DNA from: Caproiciproducens faecalis
GTDB lineage: Bacteria; Bacillota; Clostridia; Oscillospirales; Acutalibacteraceae
Direction of reading: 5' to 3'
DNA: 64,000 bases
Assembly (NCBI RefSeq): GCF_019448085.1
Contig: NZ_JAGFNZ010000003.1
Span: forward strand, 248,001-312,000
The stretch's first letter is position 1. Each line of letters opens with the position of its first letter. A model generated the notes under the pieces. It was not told the origin of the DNA, did no database searches, and saw nothing but the letters and a program-made list of their open reading frames with translations. This document shows, one piece after another, positions 50,505-60,258 of this stretch. A program made the position numbers and the translations under genes.

Positions 50505-53500
50505 TTAGATAGCCATTTCCGGCCCTTCCTCCATTTCTTCTGAATCAACCACCTGTTCCTGATCGCTTCCGATATCGGCCGCCATTTCAATATCAAGCTG
50601 GTTCAGCCGTTCTGCTTTTTCGTTATACTCCTGCTCATGCTCCCACGGGAGAGCGAGTTGTGCTTTTGCTTCACCCAACTGTTTTTCGGCCGAATCAATC
50701 TCACGTTGACATTTGGATACGGCCGTCTCCAAATCCCGGAGAAGGTTATCCATACGCGCGGTACACCCTATTGCACTGTGTCCCATTTCCGTAATCCGAC
50801 GCGTGGCTCCGCAAAGAACAATGGAATGTGCCTGCTCCCATTCGCTGTACGTCAGCTCTACCCGAAAGCCCCGGTATTCTCCAATCGGCAAATATTCTCC
50901 GGCTTTTCGGAAGCTTCCCGCATTTTTCAAAATGGCTGCGCCGGCGTCCTCTCTCTTCACGTATGTTTTTCCGGATAACTTTATGGAGAAATCTTCGGAA
51001 GCGTTGCTGTCCCGCAGAGAAATGTCTTTTCTGAGACCCTCCATCGCCTGCTGGTTAAGCTTGATCTTTTGCGGAAGACGTTTCAGCACGTCGTCCTCCA
51101 AGTCGTATTTTTCATGGTTATATTCGGATCTTAATTGAGAAAGCTGTGTGACACGCACCCGCAGTTCTTCCCGCTCCTTGATACGGGGATCCTTGCTCGC
51201 AATCATCTTGACGGTCGCATAGTCCAGCGCGGTGTTATCAATGTCGGCCGCATGACGGTCCACAACATTCCCGCGTGAAATCTGACTGATAAAACGCTGT
51301 TTCTGTTCTAGAATTTGCCAACTGTACGCGTCGAAGGTTCCTTCCGTCACATACCGGTAGATTCCCACCTCTGAGTTTTCATTGCCCTGGCGCAGGATTC
51401 TTCCCTCACGCTGTTCCACGTCCGCAGGCCTCCACGGTGCGTCCAGATGGTGCAGGGCGATCAGATGGCGCTGTGCGTTGGTTCCCGCCCCCATCAGAGG
51501 AGTGGAGCCTAAAAGAATGCGCACCTTACCGGCTCGCATAGAAGCAAAGAGCGCTTCTTTTTGCTTTTCTGTTTTTGCATCGTGAATAAAGGCTATTTCA
51601 TCCTCCGGTACCCCGAACTGCAGCAATTTGTGACGAATGTCAAAGTAGGCGTTAAAACATACCTTTCCGTTTGGGTTGACCATTCTTGCGACACCGTCGA
51701 TCATTTCCATGTGGATCACTTCATGCGGAGTGGAGAGGTCACAGAAGACCATCTGAGTGCCTTTGATATTTGCTGTCCGTTTCCAGATGTCATAGATATT
51801 GCCGACAGCCATATTGATTTTGCTACCCGGGAAGTCCTCTGCATACGGGTCGATCATGCGCATATCAAGCGCACAAAACCGGCCATCATTGGTTGCTTTC
51901 AGCGCGTTGTCCTCAAATGGTTCCACTTCGCCGTTATGGATTTGCTCGAATCGGTGGACAATTTCATCAACATATTGAATCTGCCTTTCACTGGGCTTTG
52001 ACAATACGGTGATGACAGAGCCTGATTTTAAAGTTGGTACAGGGAGTTTCAGCATATCCGCCGATTGAATGTCTGCAACCAGAGAATACAGGGACATCAG
52101 CTCCGGCAGATTCACAAATTCCGCAAAGCGTGATTTGTACCGGTATTGGGTTCCATCCGGTGTGAGTTCCAGCGAAGACACCACTCTTCCATAATTTGCT
52201 GCCCATGCATCAAAATGGGCTGTTCCTTCGGCTACCAATTTTTCCGGTTCCAGATAGGTCTGCATTGTAAAAAGTTCCGCCATGGAATTTGACACAGGGG
52301 TACCGGTCGCAAAGACCACCCCGCGCTGTCCGTTATGGATTTCATTGATATACCGGCATTTCATCAGCATATCAGAGGCTTTCTGTGCCTTTTGCTGACC
52401 AATGCCGGCGACATTAACCATCTTGGTTGCGACAAACAGATTTTTGTAATAATGAGCTTCATCCACAAATATCTGATCCACACCCAGCTCTTCAAAGGTA
52501 AGAAGATCATCTTTACGGGACTGATTTGTAAGTGTTTTCAGCTGCTCTTCCAGACTCTTTTTTGTGCGTTCCATTGCCTTGACGGTCCAGTCTTTTTCAT
52601 CTTCCTGTTTTGCGATCTCCATGGCGTCCATAAGGTCATCAATCTGCTTGCTTAACAGCCGTTCAATTCTATCCGGGCTAACCGGAATTTTTTCGAAACT
52701 GCTCTGCGCTATGACCACCATATCGTAATCCCCAGTGGCAATTCGGCTGACAAGACGATGACGGTTCTGCTTTTCAAAATCCTTCTTTGTAGCGAGCAGG
52801 ACATTTGCCCCGGGGTACAGTTTTAAAATATCCGCGCCCCACTGGTCAATCAGATGGCCGGGAACGACCATCATGCTTTTATTACAAAGACCCAAACGCT
52901 TGCTTTCCATTGCCGCCGTAATCATGGTGTAGGTCTTTCCAGCTCCGACACAATGCGCAAGAAGGGTATTCCCGCTTTGCAGAATACGGGCAACCGCATC
53001 TTTTTGATGAGGATTCAGGGTTATTTCGGGAGTCATACCGGGAAATGTGAGATAGGATCCGTCATATTTCCGGATACGGGTGTTGTTATAGATCTGATTG
53101 TACTTCCATACAAGCCGTTCTCGGCGCTGCGGCTCCCCGAACACCCATTCCTCAAATTTCCGTTCGATGACGCGCTGCTTATCCCTCGCAGCCGCCGTAG
53201 CCCGTGGATTCATTTTGTAAGAGTTGTCCAACTGCTTATCCCGGATAGTGGGTATCTTTTGATTCAGGGAGATTTCTATCAGATCATAAGCATCAATCCG
53301 GGAGGTTCCGTAGGTTTTCCCCGGCAGCACTTTCTGACGCTGTCCGGCGTGATATACGCCATTTATCTTCCATGTCGCCTGCGACGGAATATATCTTACC
53401 TTCAGATGCATTTCGTCATATGAATCAGGCTTCAGCAATTCCACAATAAACTGCTTGATGTCGTCCCTGTCCAGCAAGGGAGAACCTAATTTGACGTCAA

Positions 53501-56500
53501 TCTGTGAAGCGTCCAAATCCTTCGGCTGAACCAGTCTGAGAGCCTCCACGTTTGCGGCATATTGATCGTCTTTCTCTGCCGCCGTTTCCGCATCGGTCAG
53601 CTTTTGCCGAACGTTTCCGGAAAGATAGGCGTCGGCGGCTTCTAACACGCCAGTTTGCGGGTCTCGGTAAATCAAACCCTTTAGTTCGTCCAGTATTTCA
53701 TTCTCCGGCTTTCCGACAAGCTGTGCTATATAGGGGATATCCACACAACCCTTAACATCCAGACAGTGGGGCAGGGCTTCCACTGCGGTTTCGCAGCTCG
53801 TGATCTCCACCGGAGGCCGGATGGTGCGTTTCGTAAAGATGGCAGCTTTACTGACCTTTCCATCTTCATCGATATTTTCCAGACTGGTCAGAAGCGGGTA
53901 ATCGGAATCGCTGGAAAAGGCAAGTTTGTTGCCAATGCCGGTCAGATATCCGTATTTATAGGTGAAACTGTCATAGAGCTGCTCCAGTTTGGCCTGTGTC
54001 GTGAGAATAACATCATCAGGATAATTTTCACTCTGTACCCGGATGACCTCTCGCAGGGTGTCGCGGATCTCAATCATGCCGCGTATTCTCTGCTCCCGGG
54101 TGCCGATGATATTCTGCAGAATCATCTGAGAGTTTTCGCGGAAATACAGTTCATTCTCGACAATGGTGTACGTGTAATTCCTTACGTTCGGGCCTGCCGG
54201 AATACTGACCGCCGCCTCACCGTCTTCCAGCTCAATTTCCGGTTCTTGAACCTTCCACTGCAGGGAATTGACGGCCGGAATCAGCTCCTCGCGCCAATCT
54301 TTCCCTCCATGCGGAATCAGAGCGGTATCTTTGGCGCTACCGTACATGCTGTCATCAAACACCATGTCGCCCAGCATCATTTCCGGATGGTCGGCAAAAT
54401 AGGTGTTTACCGGAACTCCGTTTTCCAAATAGGTCAGATTGACCCACTCCGGTTCAATGTCCACCATGCGGTCACGCTTTTGCAAAAAGATCAGGTCAGA
54501 GGTTACCCGCGTGTTGCCTTCCGTGTACATCATCGTGTTGGGACAGCGGATCGCGCCGATCAGCTCCGCTCGCCTGGCAATGTAACGCCGTACTTCCGGG
54601 TTTGCCTTATCCAGCGTCCCCTTGGAAGTCACAAAAACAATCAGGCCGCCCGGTCTAACCTTGTCCAGAGCTTTGGCAAAGAAATAGTCATGGATCAGGA
54701 AATTCTGTTTGCTGTAACGGGCATCCGGCACCTTGAATTCTCCAAAAGGCACATTTCCGAAAGCCAGGTCAAAAAAGTTATCCGGAAAAGCCGTTTTCTC
54801 AAAGCCACGGATTTGGATATTTGCTTTTTGGTAGAGCTGCTGAGAGATTCTGCCCGTGATGCTGTCTAGCTCCACACCGAAGAGATTACAGAAGTCCGCA
54901 ATGTTTTCCGGTATAAAACCAAAAAACCGCCCTGTTCCGCAGGACGGTTCCAAGATGTTGCCGCCGGTAAACTCAAAGTTTTTCAAGGCGGTATGTACGG
55001 CGCTGATAACGGCGGGCGGCGTATAGAATGCGGTCAGGGTAGAAGCACGGGCTGCAGCGTATTCTTCCGGGGTAAGCAATTGATTGAGTTCTTCATATTC
55101 TTTTTGCCATTTTTCATTCTTTTTATCAAATGCCTGCGGGATGCCGCCCCAGCCGACGTACTTGAACAGCACCTGCTGTTCTTCCCGGGTTGCCAAACGC
55201 TGTTCCTTTTCAATGGTTTTCAGAAGTTTAATTGCTTCCACATTCGCCTTATAATGGGTTTTCTGCCCTCCGGCAAATTCCTGAGTGTCTGTGTACCGGA
55301 AATTGATACGCTCTGTTCCATAGTCAAAAGCGGAAGTGCTTCCGGTTTTTGCTTCCTCGCTGATAGCGTTCGGCTCCTGTGTCTGCAGGTGAGCGGGGGG
55401 GTCTTCTGGAATACCGGGCGACACGGGGCTAAGTGCGCCAAAGGTTAGCTGCTGCGGCCCATGCGCTGGTTTACCTTCTAAAAAATTCCCCGAGTTAATC
55501 AGATTCCGGATGTGCTTGCCACATTCATTCCAGCTTATTTTTCGGGAATAGTCACCCTCTTGCATAGCAATATCCAGAGAGATTCCGGTTGGTTGGAACC
55601 AGACCCAGGCGTCGCCGCCGGTGCTGTGTATAATAAAGGAAGGATGTTCATTGAACGCTTTTTTTAGAAACTGAGCCGTTTCTTTTTCGCCTGGTTCTCG
55701 ATCGAGATAGAAATCATAAATACTTTCCCGGATGCTGAGCAGCTGATAGTTTTTTAAAGCAGGGAAAAAATAAGAGTGCAAGAAATCATAATCGGAAAGA
55801 AAAGCCGTGTATGCGGGTTTCCCATTGATAGTCGGTAACAAACAAAAACCAACGGAGCCGTTCCCTTGAAAAAGCTCCGTTGGTTCATTTTCTGTTATCG
55901 GGGTTATCGGCTCGGGTACACCACGTTCTCGAGCGTCATTTCCTCCGCTGTTTTGTATAGCCAGTTGTTGTACTGTACTGTCTCCATAAAGTCGTCCGTC
56001 TTCGGCGCCGGATGTTCCTTGCGCAGCTGCGGGAGAAGATTGTCCTCGTACTCGTTTGCTTCCCGCTCCACCCGATGGCAAACTGCCATCAGCTCGAGAT
56101 TCTGCAGAAGAATCGCGTACCGGCCCGGATGCTCCTCCTTCAGGTATTTTTTGTACATCGTCCCGTACTTTGTCAGGGGCTTGTCGTCCTCCGGCGCCGC
56201 TACTGCCAACTGCGGATATAACAACCCGTCTTTCTCCTGATATTCCATGACCCTGTCTCCTTTTCTGTTCGTGTTCGATCTGTCTGACTGTGCTTTCAAT
56301 TTGCCGCAGTAGGGTGCAGGAGCGTTGTACAGTTTCATTTCCGAGGAGTGTAAAATGCTCCGGCTGCTCCAACAGGGGGAGTCCACTGAAAGCCAAAAAC
56401 TGAGGAATTTCACTCGGAAGGACACGGCTGAAAATCATGTACTTCATGCTGTCTAAAACCGTCTCGTAAAACATTTCCTGCATGTTGATACCTTTTAGCT

Positions 56501-56993
56501 CCGGAAGCGGATTGTCCTGCAAAGTATTCGTAATGTTGTCGTAGTCATGCTCCAGTGTGTGGGTAATCACTGTGCTTAGAAAATCCTTAAACGGAGCACT
56601 GTCCGCGGTGATTCCATAACGGTCCTCAAAATCTGTGATAGCTATATTATATTTATCGGCTGAAAGCTTCCAAGGTTGAGGAAGTGTTTTTTCCGCTCCA
56701 TTTGTATCGGATACATCAAACAGAAATTTCAAGGTCAGCCAATGGTCGGTATCGATGATTGTTGGAATTCCCTTTGCTCCTGCATTCACACTGCGCCCAA
56801 CTCTATTCCATGTTTCCATCGGGGCCAGGGCGGTTGCATCCGGCCGCTGCGCGTAGGTCAGCAAGGCTGATGAAAAATCATATTTATAAATCCCGGACGC
56901 AAACCGGAGAAAGGATGTCCATTCCTTGTTGGAGGATACCACTTTTTGCTGTGTTTTTTGCAGTAATTCTTTGCATTCATTGAGTCTGTCCAT
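50505..56993 (-). CDS. Giant N6-methylase / SNF2-type helicase fusion
   Basis: The start at 56993 lies behind GGAGG, giving 2162 residues; the usual N-terminus MDRLNECKELLQKTQQK supports it. A DNA methylase domain has the SAM motif LEPSCGTGRF near residue 680 and GNVPFGEF near 748 in place of NPPF. The helicase half has Walker A LAHCVGAGKT near 1348, the DEAH box FVDEAHYYKN near 1508, ATGTPVSNSMAELFTMQ and motif VI QREGRILRQGN near 1864. A C-terminal coiled coil follows. Such proteins are typical of Tn1549-like ICEs and may protect or remodel incoming DNA. Residues 249-363 overlap tnpV. Confidence 0.9.
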   Translation of the reverse strand: MDRLNECKELLQKTQQKVVSSNKEWTSFLRFASGIYKYDFSSALLTYAQRPDATALAPMETWNRVGRSVNAGAKGIPTIIDTDHWLTLKFLFDVSDTNGAEKTLPQPWKLSADKYNIAITDFEDRYGITADSAPFKDFLSTVITHTLEHDYDNITNTLQDNPLPELKGINMQEMFYETVLDSMKYMIFSRVLPSEIPQFLAFSGLPLLEQPEHFTLLGNETVQRSCTLLRQIESTVRQIEHEQKRRQGHGISGERRVVISAVGSSGAGGRQAPDKVRDDVQKIPEGGASGPVRDSSAESRADGSLPSGGAGSKRVRGQSSPAAAQGTSGAEDGRLYGDSTVQQLAIQNSGGNDARERGVPEPITPITENEPTELFQGNGSVGFCLLPTINGKPAYTAFLSDYDFLHSYFFPALKNYQLLSIRESIYDFYLDREPGEKETAQFLKKAFNEHPSFIIHSTGGDAWVWFQPTGISLDIAMQEGDYSRKISWNECGKHIRNLINSGNFLEGKPAHGPQQLTFGALSPVSPGIPEDPPAHLQTQEPNAISEEAKTGSTSAFDYGTERINFRYTDTQEFAGGQKTHYKANVEAIKLLKTIEKEQRLATREEQQVLFKYVGWGGIPQAFDKKNEKWQKEYEELNQLLTPEEYAAARASTLTAFYTPPAVISAVHTALKNFEFTGGNILEPSCGTGRFFGFIPENIADFCNLFGVELDSITGRISQQLYQKANIQIRGFEKTAFPDNFFDLAFGNVPFGEFKVPDARYSKQNFLIHDYFFAKALDKVRPGGLIVFVTSKGTLDKANPEVRRYIARRAELIGAIRCPNTMMYTEGNTRVTSDLIFLQKRDRMVDIEPEWVNLTYLENGVPVNTYFADHPEMMLGDMVFDDSMYGSAKDTALIPHGGKDWREELIPAVNSLQWKVQEPEIELEDGEAAVSIPAGPNVRNYTYTIVENELYFRENSQMILQNIIGTREQRIRGMIEIRDTLREVIRVQSENYPDDVILTTQAKLEQLYDSFTYKYGYLTGIGNKLAFSSDSDYPLLTSLENIDEDGKVSKAAIFTKRTIRPPVEITSCETAVEALPHCLDVKGCVDIPYIAQLVGKPENEILDELKGLIYRDPQTGVLEAADAYLSGNVRQKLTDAETAAEKDDQYAANVEALRLVQPKDLDASQIDVKLGSPLLDRDDIKQFIVELLKPDSYDEMHLKVRYIPSQATWKINGVYHAGQRQKVLPGKTYGTSRIDAYDLIEISLNQKIPTIRDKQLDNSYKMNPRATAAARDKQRVIERKFEEWVFGEPQRRERLVWKYNQIYNNTRIRKYDGSYLTFPGMTPEITLNPHQKDAVARILQSGNTLLAHCVGAGKTYTMITAAMESKRLGLCNKSMMVVPGHLIDQWGADILKLYPGANVLLATKKDFEKQNRHRLVSRIATGDYDMVVIAQSSFEKIPVSPDRIERLLSKQIDDLMDAMEIAKQEDEKDWTVKAMERTKKSLEEQLKTLTNQSRKDDLLTFEELGVDQIFVDEAHYYKNLFVATKMVNVAGIGQQKAQKASDMLMKCRYINEIHNGQRGVVFATGTPVSNSMAELFTMQTYLEPEKLVAEGTAHFDAWAANYGRVVSSLELTPDGTQYRYKSRFAEFVNLPELMSLYSLVADIQSADMLKLPVPTLKSGSVITVLSKPSERQIQYVDEIVHRFEQIHNGEVEPFEDNALKATNDGRFCALDMRMIDPYAEDFPGSKINMAVGNIYDIWKRTANIKGTQMVFCDLSTPHEVIHMEMIDGVARMVNPNGKVCFNAYFDIRHKLLQFGVPEDEIAFIHDAKTEKQKEALFASMRAGKVRILLGSTPLMGAGTNAQRHLIALHHLDAPWRPADVEQREGRILRQGNENSEVGIYRYVTEGTFDAYSWQILEQKQRFISQISRGNVVDRHAADIDNTALDYATVKMIASKDPRIKEREELRVRVTQLSQLRSEYNHEKYDLEDDVLKRLPQKIKLNQQAMEGLRKDISLRDSNASEDFSIKLSGKTYVKREDAGAAILKNAGSFRKAGEYLPIGEYRGFRVELTYSEWEQAHSIVLCGATRRITEMGHSAIGCTARMDNLLRDLETAVSKCQREIDSAEKQLGEAKAQLALPWEHEQEYNEKAERLNQLDIEMAADIGSDQEQVVDSEEMEEGPEMAI
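55325..55352. repeat. GCGGAAG-type palindrome within the helicase gene
   Basis: CAAAAGCGGAAG-TG-CTTCCGG is translated in frame as Lys-Thr-Gly-Ser-Thr-Ser-Ala-Phe. Confidence 0.7.
55904..56248 (-). CDS. tnpV: TnpV-family protein overprinted within the helicase gene
   Basis: A 114-residue frame lies inside, and out of register with, the helicase gene. It has its own AAGGAG eight bases before ATG 56248. The sequence fits TnpV proteins of Tn1549/CTn-type elements: MEYQEKDGLLYPQLAV, LTKYGTMYKKYLKEEHPGRY, then ANEYEDNLLPQLRKEHPAPK. The helicase frame reads through here as a low-complexity Gly/Ser/Ala/Arg-rich linker, as expected for a passive overlap. TnpV function is not known with certainty. Confidence 0.75.
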   Translation of the reverse strand: MEYQEKDGLLYPQLAVAAPEDDKPLTKYGTMYKKYLKEEHPGRYAILLQNLELMAVCHRVEREANEYEDNLLPQLRKEHPAPKTDDFMETVQYNNWLYKTAEEMTLENVVYPSR

Positions 56994-57055
56994 TGCGGAC
57001 CTCCATTCACATAAATTGAGCGGCCGGATTGCTCCGGCCGCCCTTATAAAATCAC

Positions 57056-59848
57056 TCATCCATTAATATTATAACTTGTGCCATCCTTTAAGTAGACTTT
57101 TATCGTAACTCTAGTATTACACTTTGTTCCCCAAGTAAAATACATGCTGCAAATTTTTGAATCATCTGCAGAACCATACACATATATAGCTCCCTTGTAT
57201 TCACTTCCACCCCCATTTCCATTCGTGCCCCCAGTATCATAGCCTCTGGCTGGCAAATTAGCCTGTACAGGGATTACATAGTTTCCAGATGCATCAGTAA
57301 AACTACTCATATAACAAGCATACTGTGCATCCATGCTACCCGGTTTTACATAACTGGTAAACCGCTTTGTGTTATTGTTTACATCTTTCAACACAAAAGA
57401 AAAATATCCACGATTAAAACTACTATCACCCACTGCACTTGGAGTAACCTCTATTCTATCAATATCAAGGGGCTTATAATAGTGATAATCTACTTCATAG
57501 CCACTTCCATCAGTATAATTTGTATTCGCAGTGTAATTAATATAACTAGGGTTTACAACAGAATGATCATATTTACTGCCCCAATCATCATCACATGTGA
57601 ACTTCTCATTCCAACTCTGATTCTCCGAAGTACCCGTAAAGTTCATTAAAAAGGGCTTTCCGTCAAGAGGTATCACTTTAACCTTTATAGTTGCACTGTC
57701 ATAATGTTCACGACTCCCATAATCAGAACGTATGGTTATTGTATTTAGTGTTATTCCACTCGGATATCTATACATATCTGAGGTACCTGAACCATAACTA
57801 TAATGATTATGAGGCTTAGCAAGCTGCACGTCATTAACAGAAACAGTTCCTCCCACTAAAAAGAAATCTCCCCAGTCAATAGTAACCGCAATTCCGCTTC
57901 CTGCAGGAAGTACCACAGGTTCCTTAAACGTATAAACTACCTGTCCATATCCGTTTTTCCGACTACTATTCTGAGAATAATTAGCATACAGTGAAGCCGT
58001 ATTGCTGTTATCACTTGCACTGCAATAGGATGACGATGTTTCATATGTCCATCGATATGCCCTTTCTTTGAAATGTGCAGTTACTGTAACGTCTTCGCTC
58101 AGGTTATAAATGGTGTATGTAGTGCTCGCGCCGATGACTGCACCGCTTGAATTTGTCCAACTAACAAACTCATAGTTGTAATCCGGTACTGCGGTCAGCG
58201 TTACATTCATCCCGGCCCAATAGATTCCGGTTCCCTCCACATGGCCGTGTACCGCGTTGGCTGACACGACATAGGTGTTCGGTTTAACTTCAACAACGCA
58301 ATTCGCGGTAAATCCTCCATCCTGTGTAGTTACCGTTATAGTTGCCGTTCCTACGCCGGTGCCGGTGATTACCCCGGACTGGTTAACAGAGCAGACCGCA
58401 CTGTTGGAGGATGACCAGGTAATTGCCTTATTGGTCGCGTCTGCAGGCCATACCGTCGCGTACAGGATATCGCTCGTTTCTTTGATTATGGAAATAATGG
58501 TTTTATTCAGCGTTACCCCTGTGACCGGGATAGTGACCGTAACGGTGCATTGCGCCATATGGACGTTGTCTTTTGCGGTCGCGGAGATCACGGAGGTACC
58601 GGCACGAACGGCAGTCACATTGCCGTCCTGATCGACCGTGCAAACTTCTGGACTAGAGCTGGCCCACATCACACCCGGATTAGTTGCGTCTTCCGGCGTG
58701 ACTGTTGCGGTCAGCTTTTCACTGGATTCCGGTCTTAATGTCATTTCAGTCTTATTTAAGCTCACACCGGATACCGGGCTTTCCACAGTGACCTGACAGG
58801 TGGCCATTACGCCGCCCGACCGTGCTTCTACGGATATTTCAGCGGTTCCGGGGCTGACTGCGGTCACTTTTCCGTTTGCATCAATGGTGCAGATATCGGA
58901 ATTCGATGTTGTCCACCACAGGGACTTGTCCGTTGCGTTGTCCGGCGCAACGGTAGCAACCAGCGTTTCGCTGGCACCTTTGTTCAGCTTTAGATTAGTT
59001 TTGTTCAGCGCTACATGGGTAACCGGATTGACAACCGTAACGTCGCATTCTGCCATTCTGCCGTCCGACATGGCAAGGACAGTGGTCGTTCCTGCGTCCA
59101 TGCCTTTCACTAGCCCCGCCCTGTTGACGGTGGCCACTCCATCATTGGCTGAAACCCATGTAACATCCGGGTCGGTGGCGTCATCGGGTGAAACTTCTGC
59201 GGACAGGCTGGCATATTCACCCTTTTGCAGGGTCAAAGCAGACTCATTCAATGCGACACCTGTCACCGGAATGCCGTCGTCATCGGAGCCGTCGCCGTCG
59301 CCTGCGCCCAATTCCCCCTGTGGAGAATACCCCGCGGTGACTTTCATAGGGACAACCATCGGCGGAAGGGCCGACCAGCCAAAGGAGAGGGGAACCGTTA
59401 ATGTGTAGGTAGCTGTGCCGATAAACTGCTGCGTAATATCCGGATTATCCGGAGCAAGCGGCGCATTGTGCAGCTGCACCGACATATTGCTGATTTTGTA
59501 TTCCGTTTTGCCGTTACTGGTTTTCGTTCCATTGCTGGTTCCCAGCTTGGCGTCTATTTTGGAATTGATATTGATGAGATCAACGTTTTCTGTCCAGTCT
59601 GTACTTTCGAGCTTGTATCCGCCGGAATACCCTTCCCGCAGACCGGGATACAGCTGATCGTATTGTTCCGTGCAGGCCTGCGTAATGGCGGACTGCACCG
59701 CGTCCCGGCTGCCCTGCGCGACAGTGTTTAACCGGGAATATTCCCACATGGTTGTACCTAAAATGATCACTCCCAGCACCAAAAAGGGAATGATGATGAT
59801 CGTGCTGCCACTTTTATCCGCTAAAATGGTTTTTAATCTATGTTTCAT
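57056..59848 (-). CDS. Big2-repeat surface protein with pilin-like N-terminus
   Basis: ATG 59848 overlaps the previous stop (ATGA), giving 930 residues. A TadE/pseudopilin-like N-terminal helix (SGSTIIIIPFLVLGVIILGT) anchors it. Four or five bacterial Ig-like Big2 repeats follow (about 195-520), each starting VTGVALNK/VSGVSLNK and containing a WxSS-like core. An InlB-type B repeat (VHGHVEGTGIYWAG, VSWTNSSGAVIG) and a large unassigned C-terminal region complete it. It is probably exported by the adjacent Tad-like machinery and could act as an adhesin for mating contact. Confidence 0.75.
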   Translation of the reverse strand: MKHRLKTILADKSGSTIIIIPFLVLGVIILGTTMWEYSRLNTVAQGSRDAVQSAITQACTEQYDQLYPGLREGYSGGYKLESTDWTENVDLININSKIDAKLGTSNGTKTSNGKTEYKISNMSVQLHNAPLAPDNPDITQQFIGTATYTLTVPLSFGWSALPPMVVPMKVTAGYSPQGELGAGDGDGSDDDGIPVTGVALNESALTLQKGEYASLSAEVSPDDATDPDVTWVSANDGVATVNRAGLVKGMDAGTTTVLAMSDGRMAECDVTVVNPVTHVALNKTNLKLNKGASETLVATVAPDNATDKSLWWTTSNSDICTIDANGKVTAVSPGTAEISVEARSGGVMATCQVTVESPVSGVSLNKTEMTLRPESSEKLTATVTPEDATNPGVMWASSSPEVCTVDQDGNVTAVRAGTSVISATAKDNVHMAQCTVTVTIPVTGVTLNKTIISIIKETSDILYATVWPADATNKAITWSSSNSAVCSVNQSGVITGTGVGTATITVTTQDGGFTANCVVEVKPNTYVVSANAVHGHVEGTGIYWAGMNVTLTAVPDYNYEFVSWTNSSGAVIGASTTYTIYNLSEDVTVTAHFKERAYRWTYETSSSYCSASDNSNTASLYANYSQNSSRKNGYGQVVYTFKEPVVLPAGSGIAVTIDWGDFFLVGGTVSVNDVQLAKPHNHYSYGSGTSDMYRYPSGITLNTITIRSDYGSREHYDSATIKVKVIPLDGKPFLMNFTGTSENQSWNEKFTCDDDWGSKYDHSVVNPSYINYTANTNYTDGSGYEVDYHYYKPLDIDRIEVTPSAVGDSSFNRGYFSFVLKDVNNNTKRFTSYVKPGSMDAQYACYMSSFTDASGNYVIPVQANLPARGYDTGGTNGNGGGSEYKGAIYVYGSADDSKICSMYFTWGTKCNTRVTIKVYLKDGTSYNING

Positions 59849-60237
59849 TTCCAATATACCTCCGATTGGCCGCTTGCTTTTCCTTGAAGCGTTACCGGAA
59901 AAGAGCCTACATTTCCAAACAGCCCTAGGTTATATGTTGTTGTGCAGGTTACGGTAATTGTGTCATTGAGCTGAATAGTCCCTGTCTTTGACCATTCAAC
60001 ATTCGGAGAAATTCCTATAGATTGGTTTAATTTTTCCTCCTTCTCTGCGGTTTCGGTTCCCACGCGCCCGGAGATTTCCGCCACGCGACACAGCTCCCCC
60101 GCATAGGTATCCAGTTTTTGCTTCACCAGAAATGCCGGAGAAACTTTTAGAAAGAAAGCCACACAGAAGGCAATCGCCATCACGAGGATCGGCAGGGAAA
60201 TAATGGTGTCTCCACGTCTTGATTTGATGTACCGCAT
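59845..60237 (-). CDS. DUF4320 TadE/F-like minor pseudopilin
   Basis: A 130-residue protein with a short basic N-terminus then a hydrophobic helix (DTIISLPILVMAIAFCVAFF), like TadE/TadF minor pilins. It matches the DUF4320 family of Clostridial ICEs (KQKLDTYAGELCRVAEISGRVG). It sits between TadC and the Big2 protein gene, with AAAAGGAG upstream. It is probably an exported pseudopilin of the same apparatus. Confidence 0.75.
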   Translation of the reverse strand: MRYIKSRRGDTIISLPILVMAIAFCVAFFLKVSPAFLVKQKLDTYAGELCRVAEISGRVGTETAEKEEKLNQSIGISPNVEWSKTGTIQLNDTITVTCTTTYNLGLFGNVGSFPVTLQGKASGQSEVYWK

Positions 60238-60258
60238 GGTTTACTCCTTTTCTGTAGA

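Noticed and set aside
53766-54869. Plus-strand frame of 367 codons
   Set aside because: Antisense to the methylase-helicase gene, whose motifs are unambiguous.
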